Positions 29,148 to 37,789 of a stretch of DNA of 64,000 nt are shown piece by piece (the first letter of the stretch is position 1; every line of letters begins with the position of its first letter). A program made the position numbers and the translations under genes. The stretch lies in contig NZ_JBNDMZ010000007.1 in NCBI RefSeq assembly GCF_049856295.1, forward strand, positions 180,129 through 244,128, written 5' to 3'. Below the pieces are notes generated by a model. That model was not told the DNA's origin. It saw nothing but the letters and a program-made list of their open reading frames with translations, and did no database searches. Source of the DNA: JB111 sp049856295. GTDB lineage: Bacteria > Actinomycetota > Actinomycetes > Actinomycetales > Actinomycetaceae.

Positions 29148-29309
29148 TTGTTCACGGCATGGATAACCATCGACGCGCTGCGAGTCCTCAACCGTGCCGA
29201 AGCTGCAGCCTCCGCCCTGTGCGATGCCGGCTGCGTCGAGGAGCGTGTGGCGATGACGCCGAGGCCCATCACACCTGTGCGCCGGGACGATGTCCCGGTG
29301 CTGTCATGA
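29148..29309 (+). pseudogene. Possible remnant of a uraD (OHCU decarboxylase) N terminus
   Basis: A 53-codon frame opens at TTG 29148 (no ATG/GTG available) and ends in TGA overlapping the guanine deaminase ATG as ATGA. Its residues IDALRVLNRAEAASAL and a later RP pair are spaced like the first 40 residues of OHCU decarboxylase (compare the intact uraD product at 42519-43016: ALTRFNEDADAAREIL...GRPY). Third-position GC is only about 80%, below neighbouring genes. It may be a decayed uraD fragment or a coupling leader peptide; similarity is weak and read by eye. Confidence 0.35.
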
Positions 29310-30601
29310 CCATCTACCGCGCCCGGGTGCTCGACACCCCGGGGGACGCCACGAGCATCGGTCGGCCGGTCGATCTGCGGTCGGACGAGGACTGCGCGCT
29401 CGTCGTCGTCGGAGGGACGATCGTCGCCCGGACCGACTACGCGACGGCCCGCGCGGACCATCCGGACGACGACGTGGTCGACCTGCGCGACGGCATCCTC
29501 CTGCCGGGCATGGTCGACACCCACGTCCACTACCCCCAGGTTCGGGCCATCGGCGGCCTCGGCATGCCGCTGCTCGACTGGCTCGACACCTGCGCCCTGC
29601 CCGAGGAGGCCCGCCTCGCCGACCCCGCGTACGCGCAGGAGGTCGCCCGCGACTTCGTCGGTGGCCTCGTCGGTGCCGGCACCACGACCGCGCTCGTCTT
29701 CGGCTCCCACTTCGAGGGCGCGGTCGACGCTCTCTTCACGGAGGCCGAGAGCTCGGGGCTGCGCGTGACGTCGGGGCTCGTCGTCTCGGACCGCACGCTG
29801 CCCGGCGAGCTGCTGGCGGGCCCCGCCGACAGCCTCGAGGCGGGCCGTCGGCTCGCCGAGCGGTGGCACGGCAAGGGGCGGCTCCGGTACGCGGTCACCC
29901 CGCGGTTCGCCCTCTCGACCACCGACGAGATGCTCGCCGCGTGCGGGGAGCTGCTCGACGACGACCTGTGGTTCACCACCCACGTCAACGAGAACGTGCA
30001 GGAGATCGCCGACGTCCGTGAGCTGTTCCCGGACGCCCGGCACTACGTCGACACCTACGACCGGCACGGGCTCATCAACGAGCGGTCGGTGTTCGCCCAC
30101 AACGTGCACCCGACCGAGCACGGGCTCGAGGTGCTCGGCGCCGCGGGGGCCGCCGTCGCGCACTGCCCCACCTCCAACGCGGCCCTCGGCAGCGGCCTCT
30201 TCCCCCTGCGCGACCACCTCGACGCCGGGGTGACCGTGGCGCTGGGTTCCGACGTCGGGGCCGGGACGGGTTTCAGCCTGCTCAAGGAGGGGCTGCAGGC
30301 CTACTTCGCGCAGCAGCTGCGCCCCGACGGCGTGCCGCTCGGCGCGCCCGACCTCCTCCACCTCGCCACGCGATCGGGCGCCACGGCGCTCGGGCTCGAC
30401 GAGACGGTGGGCGACCTCTCGGTCGGCAAGCAGTTCGACGCCGTGCTGCTGCGCCCCGGCCCGCGCGGGTCGCTGCGCACCTCCCTGCGGCACGCGGCCG
30501 ACCCTGCCGACGCGCTCGCCACGATCTTCGCCCTCGGCACTCCCGCCGACATCGACACCGTGTGGATCGGCGGCGACGTCGCCGCCCTCCCCCACGACTG
30601 A
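29306..30601 (+). CDS. guaD: Guanine deaminase (amidohydrolase type)
   Basis: It hydrolyses guanine to xanthine and ammonia with one zinc. The 431 residues have the amidohydrolase barrel: metal ligands in GMVDTHVHYPQ, the guanine-deaminase block AIGGLGMPLLDWLDTCALPEE, FTTHVNENVQEI, the HNVH histidine, and the late metal Asp in ALGSDVGAGTGFS. I chose ATG 29306 because family similarity begins there. A small hairpin (29282-29287 with 29293-29298) occupies the place of a ribosome site and may limit initiation. The next genes encode an AzgA-type permease and an 8-oxoguanine-type deaminase in the same direction. Confidence 0.95.
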   Translation: MTIYRARVLDTPGDATSIGRPVDLRSDEDCALVVVGGTIVARTDYATARADHPDDDVVDLRDGILLPGMVDTHVHYPQVRAIGGLGMPLLDWLDTCALPEEARLADPAYAQEVARDFVGGLVGAGTTTALVFGSHFEGAVDALFTEAESSGLRVTSGLVVSDRTLPGELLAGPADSLEAGRRLAERWHGKGRLRYAVTPRFALSTTDEMLAACGELLDDDLWFTTHVNENVQEIADVRELFPDARHYVDTYDRHGLINERSVFAHNVHPTEHGLEVLGAAGAAVAHCPTSNAALGSGLFPLRDHLDAGVTVALGSDVGAGTGFSLLKEGLQAYFAQQLRPDGVPLGAPDLLHLATRSGATALGLDETVGDLSVGKQFDAVLLRPGPRGSLRTSLRHAADPADALATIFALGTPADIDTVWIGGDVAALPHD

Positions 30602-30620
30602 GCGAGGGACAGGCCCTCGC
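30602..30620 (+). terminator. Small hairpin after guanine deaminase
   Basis: A seven-base-pair stem GCGAGGG/CCCTCGC with a five-base loop follows the stop codon directly. It may be a weak terminator or attenuator between the deaminase and the permease, or stabilise the message end; there is no T tract. Confidence 0.35.
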
Positions 30621-30676
30621 ACAACCACCGCACGTCCGCAGTCCTCAGCGCGACACGAACGCCCATGGAGGCCGGC

Positions 30677-32260
30677 ATGACCAGCAAGGACGACAAGCAC
30701 GACCGCAGGACCCGCAGCGCCACCGGCACGCACCCGGAGTCACCGACGACGACGGACGCGAGCCCCGACGACGTTGAAGGCACGGCCCACGCCGCGAGAC
30801 CGGCCGACGGCGCGGCCCACGCCGCGAGACCGGCCGACGACGCGGGCACGGCGACCGAGGCCGGCGCCACCGCCCGCCCCGCGGATACGGACAGCGCCAC
30901 CCCCGCACCCAAGAACTGGTTCGACAAGTGGTTCGGGATCACCGCGGCGGGGTCCTCGATCCCCCGGGAGCTCCGCGCGGGTCTCGTCACGTTCCTCACG
31001 ATGAGCTACATCCTCTTCGTCAACCCCGAGGTGCTCGGCGCGGCGATCGACGTGCCGAACGGCCAGGTCCAGCTCCTCATGACGACCGCGATGGCGGCCG
31101 CCATCGGCTGTCTCCTCATGGGCGTCATCGCCCGGTACCCGTTCGCCCAGGCACCGGGCATGGGGCTCAACGCCTTCTTCTCCTTCACCGTGGTGCTGGG
31201 CATGGGGGTCGAGTGGCAGACCGCCCTCGGGGCCGTGTTCATCTCCGGCATCCTCTTCGTCGTCCTCAGCGTCATCGGTGCCCGCAAGGCGATCGTCATG
31301 GCGATCCCCATGAGCATCAAGCTGGCGATCATGGCCGGCATCGGCTGCTTCCTCGCCTTCCTCGGCCTGCGCAACGCCGGGCTCGTGGTCACGGACGAGG
31401 CCACGCTCGTCACTCTCGGCGACCTCACGGCACCGGACGCGTGGATCGCCGTCGTCGGGCTCCTCGTCACGGCCGTGCTGCTGCAGCTGCGGATCAAGGG
31501 CGCGCTCCTGTGGGGCATCATCGCCTCCGCGATCATCGCCATCGTCAGCCGCGCCGAGGTCTACACCGGAGCCGACGGCAGCCCCGCGGCGTTCGGCGGC
31601 TTCTCCGACGGCATCATCGCCGCACCGGTGTGGCCCTCCGACCTCGTGGGACAGCTCGACATCGCCGGCGCCATCGGGATCGGCCTGTTCAGCGTCGTGT
31701 TCACGTTCTTCTTCGTCGACTTCTTCGACGCGACCGGGACCCTCACCGGCCTCGCGCAGAAGTCCGGGCACCTCTCGGAGAGCGGCGACATGCCGCGGGC
31801 CAAGACGGCCTTCTCGATGGACGGACTGGCCACGATGGTCGGCGCCACGCTCGGCACCTCGACCGTCAGCGCCTACGTCGAGAGCGCGTCCGGCATCCAG
31901 GACGGCGGGCGCACCGGCGTCAGCTCGTCGTTCACAGGAATCCTGTTCGCCGTCTCGATGGTGCTGTGGCCCGTCATGGGCGCCGTCCCCGGCGCCGCGA
32001 CGGCACCGATCCTCATCCTCGTCGGCGCGATGATGATGGACGGGATCCGGCACATCGACTGGGACGAGATCGCCGAGGGCGTGCCCTCGTTCCTCACGAT
32101 CATCGTCATGCCGCTGACCTTCTCGATCGCCAACGGCGTGAGCATCGGCGTCATCAGCTACTGCGCGATCCAGATGTTCACGGGCGGGATCCGCAAGGTC
32201 CACCCCGTGCTCTACATCGTCGCCATCCTGCTCGCCGTCAGATACATCTTCTTCGTGTAA
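30677..32260 (+). CDS. AzgA-type adenine/guanine/hypoxanthine permease
   Basis: A purine base:proton symporter of 527 residues, placed by GGAGG five bases before ATG 30677. After a 75-residue disordered N terminus containing a duplicated AHAARPAD unit come about 13 helices. NCS2 AzgA-branch motifs are ELRAGLVTFLTMSYILFVNP, APGMGLNAFFSFTVVLGMG, the signature FVDFFDATGTLTGLAQKSG with its acidic residues, and ESASGIQDGGRTGVSS. It probably brings guanine or hypoxanthine to the flanking deaminases. The long N terminus is not part of the transport fold. Confidence 0.95.
   Translation: MTSKDDKHDRRTRSATGTHPESPTTTDASPDDVEGTAHAARPADGAAHAARPADDAGTATEAGATARPADTDSATPAPKNWFDKWFGITAAGSSIPRELRAGLVTFLTMSYILFVNPEVLGAAIDVPNGQVQLLMTTAMAAAIGCLLMGVIARYPFAQAPGMGLNAFFSFTVVLGMGVEWQTALGAVFISGILFVVLSVIGARKAIVMAIPMSIKLAIMAGIGCFLAFLGLRNAGLVVTDEATLVTLGDLTAPDAWIAVVGLLVTAVLLQLRIKGALLWGIIASAIIAIVSRAEVYTGADGSPAAFGGFSDGIIAAPVWPSDLVGQLDIAGAIGIGLFSVVFTFFFVDFFDATGTLTGLAQKSGHLSESGDMPRAKTAFSMDGLATMVGATLGTSTVSAYVESASGIQDGGRTGVSSSFTGILFAVSMVLWPVMGAVPGAATAPILILVGAMMMDGIRHIDWDEIAEGVPSFLTIIVMPLTFSIANGVSIGVISYCAIQMFTGGIRKVHPVLYIVAILLAVRYIFFV
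30783..30839 (+). repeat. 30-bp in-frame duplication in the permease N terminus
   Basis: A 27-base identical segment at 30783-30809 recurs at 30813-30839, period 30 bases. It encodes two copies of a ten-residue unit (AHAARPAD plus two residues) in the disordered N-terminal region of the permease. Confidence 0.9.
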
Positions 32261-32374
32261 GCGCCGGTGCCCCGGCAGGAGCACCGCGCTCCGGCCGGCG
32301 CACCGTTGACCAGCCCTGCCGCCCTCGGACCCTCACCGTCGCTGCCACTGCCACTACTTCACCCCGGAGTCACC

Positions 32375-33727
32375 ATGACCGTCTGGCTCAAGAACCCGCT
32401 CGCCATCCACACCGGCACGTCCGACGACACCGGGGGCGGCCTCGTCATCGACCCGGAGGCCGGGACCGTCGTCGAGCTGGTCCCCACCGGAGGTTCGCCG
32501 TCGTCGGCACCGGGAACTGTGGTGGATGCCGGGTCGCACGTCGTGGTGCCGGGTCTCGTCAACACCCATCACCACTTCTACCAGACCCTCACGAGGGCCT
32601 GGGCGCCGGTCGCCGACGTCCCGCTGTTCCCGTGGCTCGTCAACCTCTACCCCGTGTGGGCGCGGCTGCACCCGCGTGCCCTCGAGCTCGCGACGACGGT
32701 GGCGATGGCCGAGCTCCTGCGCTCCGGGTGCACGACGGCGGCCGACCACCACTACATCTTCCCGGGCGGGCTCGAGGACGCGGTCGACATCCAGGTCGGC
32801 GTCACGCGCCGGCTCGGCATGCGCGCCACGCTCACGCGTGGGTCGATGACGCTCGGGAAGGAGGACGGCGGGCTGCCTCCGCAGTCCGTCGTCGAGGATC
32901 CCGACACGATCCTCGCGGACTCCCAGCGGCTCATCGACACCCACCACGAGCGCGGGGACGGCGCCCAGGTGCAGATCGCGCTCGCGCCCTGCTCCCCGTT
33001 CTCGGTGACGACGTCGATCATGCGGGACAGCGCCGAGCTCGCCGAGCGCAACGACGTCCGCCTGCACACCCACCTGGCCGAGACCGACGACGAGCAGGAC
33101 TTCTGCCTCGAGCGGTTCGGCATGCGCACCGTGGACTACCTCGAGTCGGTCGGGTGGCTGACGGATCGGACGTGGCTCGCGCACGGGATCCACTTCGACG
33201 ACGACGAGATCGCCCGGCTCGGCGGCGCCGGGACCGCCGTGGCGCACTGCCCGTCGTCGAACATGCGGCTCGCGTCCGGGGTCTGCCGCGGCGTCGAGCT
33301 CGAGGACGCCGGCGTCCCGCTCGGGGTCGGGGTCGACGGGTCGGCGTCCAACGACGGGTCCAACATGATCACCGAGGTCCGCCAGGCCATGTATCTGCAG
33401 CGGTTGCAGTACGGGGCCGAGAAGGTGACGGTGCGCCGGGCCATCGACTGGGCCACGCAGGGGTCGGCCCGCGCGCTCGGGCGCACCGACATCGGTGTGC
33501 TCGCGCCCGGCAAGCAGGCGGATCTCGCCATGTTCCGGCAGGACGACCTCCAGTTCTCCGGGAGCCACGACCCGCTGTCCGCACTCCTGCTGTGCGGGAC
33601 CGAGCGGGCCGACCGGGTGATGGTCGGTGGACAGTGGCGCGTCGAGGACGGTCAGGTGCTCGGGCTCGACGTCGCCGAGCTGGTCGCCGAGCACTCCGCT
33701 GTTGCGAAGAAGCTGGTCGCGGGCTGA
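32375..33727 (+). CDS. 8-oxoguanine deaminase / hydroxydechloroatrazine-type amidohydrolase
   Basis: A zinc amidohydrolase of 450 residues. Metal and active-site segments are GLVNTHHHFYQTLTRA, the THLAETDDEQDFC block, LAHGIHFDDDEI with its histidine, AHCPSSNMRLASG, and the Asp in VGVDGSASNDGSNM. THHHFYQTLTRA and CSPFSVT are typical of 8-oxoguanine deaminases, which turn 8-oxoguanine to urate and can also use isoguanine-like or triazine substrates. Because the product would be urate, it would bypass xanthine dehydrogenase. The start ATG follows GGAG. It is probably last in the guanine deaminase-permease transcript. Confidence 0.88.
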   Translation: MTVWLKNPLAIHTGTSDDTGGGLVIDPEAGTVVELVPTGGSPSSAPGTVVDAGSHVVVPGLVNTHHHFYQTLTRAWAPVADVPLFPWLVNLYPVWARLHPRALELATTVAMAELLRSGCTTAADHHYIFPGGLEDAVDIQVGVTRRLGMRATLTRGSMTLGKEDGGLPPQSVVEDPDTILADSQRLIDTHHERGDGAQVQIALAPCSPFSVTTSIMRDSAELAERNDVRLHTHLAETDDEQDFCLERFGMRTVDYLESVGWLTDRTWLAHGIHFDDDEIARLGGAGTAVAHCPSSNMRLASGVCRGVELEDAGVPLGVGVDGSASNDGSNMITEVRQAMYLQRLQYGAEKVTVRRAIDWATQGSARALGRTDIGVLAPGKQADLAMFRQDDLQFSGSHDPLSALLLCGTERADRVMVGGQWRVEDGQVLGLDVAELVAEHSAVAKKLVAG

Positions 33728-33995
33728 GTAGCGCACAGGCTGAGGAACGCACAGGTTGTCCAGCAGCGGAACAGCGAGGCATCGGGGCAGCCGCCCTCCA
33801 CCACCAGACCACCGGGCTCGACCGCCACCACCACCGCCGGCTGCCCCGCACGCGTCGCTGCCACAGCTCGAACGGTGAGATCTGTGCCCAGGATTCTTCG
33901 AGCTCGGCCTCGGGCGCGAGTAATCAGTAGTCAGTAGTCAGAAGTCAGCCCGTCGGAATGGGGCCACGTTCGTCGTGGGGCGCGAGCAGTCATCC
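33728..33995. other. Intergenic stretch without a supported gene
   Basis: Open frames here are shadows without family features. A short imperfect seven-base repeat (AGTCAGT type) lies at about 33922-33946. The stretch separates the convergent amidohydrolase and HNH genes. Confidence 0.6.
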
Positions 33996-35760
<1,765 letters not shown>

Positions 35761-35762
<2 letters not shown>

Positions 35763-35778
35763 CGAACTGTTGTTCGAT
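35761..35778. promoter_or_regulatory. LexA (SOS) box overlapping the HNH start codon
   Basis: A perfect inverted repeat ATCGAAC-N4-GTTCGAT. It contains TCGAAC-N4-GTTCGA, the LexA box of mycobacteria and close to the Gram-positive consensus CGAAC-N4-GTTC. It covers the first bases of the minus-strand HNH gene, so LexA bound here should block it. A possible promoter on the minus strand (TTGTTT, 16 bases, GATAAA) lies about 20 bases further upstream. Confidence 0.8.
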
Positions 35779-35939
35779 TGGCTCTCAGTTTATCGCGACG
35801 GATGGTGATCAAACAAGACCAATCGACATATCTGTGGACGCACAGGCATCAGATGTACCTGTGGACCCGGGTCGATGCGGACGGCGTCACGGACACGGGC
35901 GACTCAGCAGGGCTTCCGCTCGGGGCCCGGCTCGGTCGC

Positions 35940-36145
35940 CGGACGACTCTGTGACCTGGTGACGCGCTGACTCGGTGACGCACAGCGTCACTGAGGGGTG
36001 ACTCGGCGACTCGGTGACTCGGTAACTCGCAGCGTCGTTGGGGGGGTGACTCGGCGCCCCGGTCACCCGGTGACCCGGTCACCCGGTCACCCGGTCACCC
36101 GGTGACCCGGTGAGCCTGTGAGCCTGTGAGCCTGTGAGCCGGTGA
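35940..36145. repeat. Degenerate 8-9-bp repeat tract (GGTGAC/GGTCAC type)
   Basis: Many head-to-tail copies of CGGTCACC, CGGTGACC, GACTCGGTGA and GCCTGTGA-like units fill this stretch. They alternate orientation so that GGTGACC-like dyads arise. There are no spacers as in CRISPR. Frames reading through give SPGHRVTG-like peptides and are not believed to be genes. Confidence 0.85.
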
Positions 36146-36334
36146 CGCGCAACGCCGGTGGGCGTGGCAGGGCGGTCGGCGACCGCGCGGAACGGCGCTC
36201 CTGCCGGGCGCGCGGTCCATATGGGCGTGCGGCCCAGACGGACGGTAGCGCCGGCAGTAGGCAGCACCTGCGCAAGTGGTCGAGCAGCGCCTGCACGAGC
36301 AGAGGGCAGCACCGGCGGGAGGACGCACACGTCG

Positions 36335-36506
36335 ACGAGCGCGACGAGCCCGACGAGGGACGAGGAGGGACGACGAGGGACGAGGAGGGACGACGAGCGC
36401 GACGAGCGCGACGAGCCCGACGAGGGACGAGGAGGGACGACGAGGGACGAGGAGGGACGACGAGCGCGACGAGCGCGACGAGCGCGACGAGCGCGACGAG
36501 CGCGAT
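36335..36506. repeat. 67-bp tandem repeat made of GACGAG sub-units
   Basis: A 67-base block beginning GACGAGCCC at 36343 is repeated exactly from 36410. It is internally built from nine-to-ten-base GACGAGGGA/GACGAGCGC units, and it runs out into further GACGAGCGC copies to about 36506. The remaining bases from 36146 to 36813 hold no gene that I can support. Confidence 0.9.
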
Positions 36507-36813
36507 CGCACCACAGCTCACCGAGGCAGCCACGAGCCGGGACGAGCCCGTCGGGTCCGATCGGGACCGCAGATCTCGGCCTGTCCGCGTCGCTGACGGC
36601 CACCGCTCAACGGCGCACGCGGAACTGCGTGGAGCACGACCGGCACCGTCGGACGACAGGCGGGTGCCGGGCGGGGCGCGGCGCCGGTGTTCAGGGTGCG
36701 GTGTGCGTCGTGCCGCGCGCGGCGGCCGGGCGCGGGGGCAGTGCCCCAAGCGCACCGCCGCGAGGCAGCCTGACCGAGCAGTCGGTGCGAGCTCCCCGGA
36801 CCAGGTGCGAAAG

Positions 36814-37776
36814 TCAGCGCGCCGGTTCGGCACCCACCACGCGGCCGACACGAGCGCCGGCAGCACCAGCACCAGCACCGGCACCAGCACCAGCACCAGC
36901 ACCAGCACCAGCACCAGCCTGCGCCCCGGCCGACGACCACTCGGACGGCACGACCGTCCCACTCCCCCAGCCGCGCGCGATCTCGGCGCCCTCGAGGATC
37001 TGCACGAGCGACGCGGCAGCACTGATCGCGATCACCTCGGGAGTCTTCCCTGTGATCCCGGGAATCCCGACGGGGCTGTGGATCGACTCGATGGCCTCAC
37101 CGGAATGCCCGGCGTCGGCGAGGCGCTTGCGGAACCGCAGCCACTTGGCGCGCGACCCGATGAGGCCCACGCTCCCGAGGTCGCCGCGAGTGATCGCGGC
37201 GTCGCAGAGGAACAGGTCCTCGGAGTGGTCGTGGCTCATGATCATCACGTGGGTGCGGGCGGGCAGCCCGCGCAGGACCACCTCGGGCGCGGGCGCGTGG
37301 TGCCGGTGCACGGTGGCGTTCCCGACGACGTCGGCGAGCCGCTCGGCGTCGACCATCTCCGCCCGGCTGTCCACCAGGTGGAGCGAGATCGGCAGCCGCG
37401 CGAGGATCCGACCCAGCTCGAGCCCGACGTGCCCGAGCCCGAACACGGCGATCGACGGCCGCGCACCGAACGGTTCGAGCAGCACCGTGACGTCGCCGCC
37501 GCAGCACTGCGTGCCGTGCGTGTTGTCGGCGTGCTCGTTGAGCCCGAACGACATCTGCTCCGGCGACGTCCCACCCTCGACGATCACCGCGCGCGCACGC
37601 TCGACGACGCTCGCCTCGAGGTTCCCCCCACCGACGCTCCCCCACGTCTCGTCGGCGCCGACCACCATCTTCGCCCCGGCCTCCCGCGGCGCGTGGCCGC
37701 GCACGGTGAGGACGGTGGCGAGCACGCCCGGACGCGACTCCTCACGGAGGCGCTGCAGGGCGGCGAGCCAGTCCAT
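36814..37776 (-). CDS. xdhC: XdhC-family xanthine dehydrogenase maturation factor
   Basis: XdhC binds molybdenum cofactor, promotes its sulfuration and inserts it into xanthine dehydrogenase. The 320-residue protein has the N-terminal XdhC/CoxI domain with RGHAPREAGAKMVVG, GSVGGGNLE and CCGGDVTVLLEPFG, then a Rossmann domain with AVFGLGHVGLELGRILARL and GLIGSRAKWLRFRKRL and HSPVGIPGITGKTPEVIA. The last 40 residues are an (Ala-Gly)n run and a basic tail of no obvious function, encoded by a hexamer repeat. It lies 13 bases downstream of xdhB; start ATG 37776 is preferred, GTG 37779 being adjacent. Confidence 0.93.
   Translation of the reverse strand: MDWLAALQRLREESRPGVLATVLTVRGHAPREAGAKMVVGADETWGSVGGGNLEASVVERARAVIVEGGTSPEQMSFGLNEHADNTHGTQCCGGDVTVLLEPFGARPSIAVFGLGHVGLELGRILARLPISLHLVDSRAEMVDAERLADVVGNATVHRHHAPAPEVVLRGLPARTHVMIMSHDHSEDLFLCDAAITRGDLGSVGLIGSRAKWLRFRKRLADAGHSGEAIESIHSPVGIPGITGKTPEVIAISAAASLVQILEGAEIARGWGSGTVVPSEWSSAGAQAGAGAGAGAGAGAGAGAGAAGARVGRVVGAEPAR
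36860..36918. repeat. Hexanucleotide repeat (CCAGCA) in the xdhC 3' end
   Basis: About nine to ten units, one carrying a CCGGCA substitution, encode the alternating Ala-Gly tail of XdhC on the minus strand. It is in frame, so length changes would not truncate the protein. Confidence 0.9.
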
Positions 37777-37789
37777 CACGCCACCACCG

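Noticed and set aside
29159..29305. N-terminal extension of the amidohydrolase guanine deaminase from ATG 29159
   Set aside because: The 49 extra residues are Cys/Arg-rich and unlike the family. The same DNA reads better as a uraD-like remnant in another frame.
33728..33995. Small genes in the gap after the 8-oxoguanine-type deaminase
   Set aside because: Open frames overlap on both strands, lack ribosome sites and have no recognisable features.
35940..36145. Possible CRISPR array
   Set aside because: Units are 8-9 bases, head to tail, without spacers of regular length and without cas genes.
36079..37022. Minus-strand frames of 139-311 codons through the GACGAG and GGTCAC repeats
   Set aside because: They are low-complexity read-through of tandem repeats, overlap each other in several frames and lack start signals.
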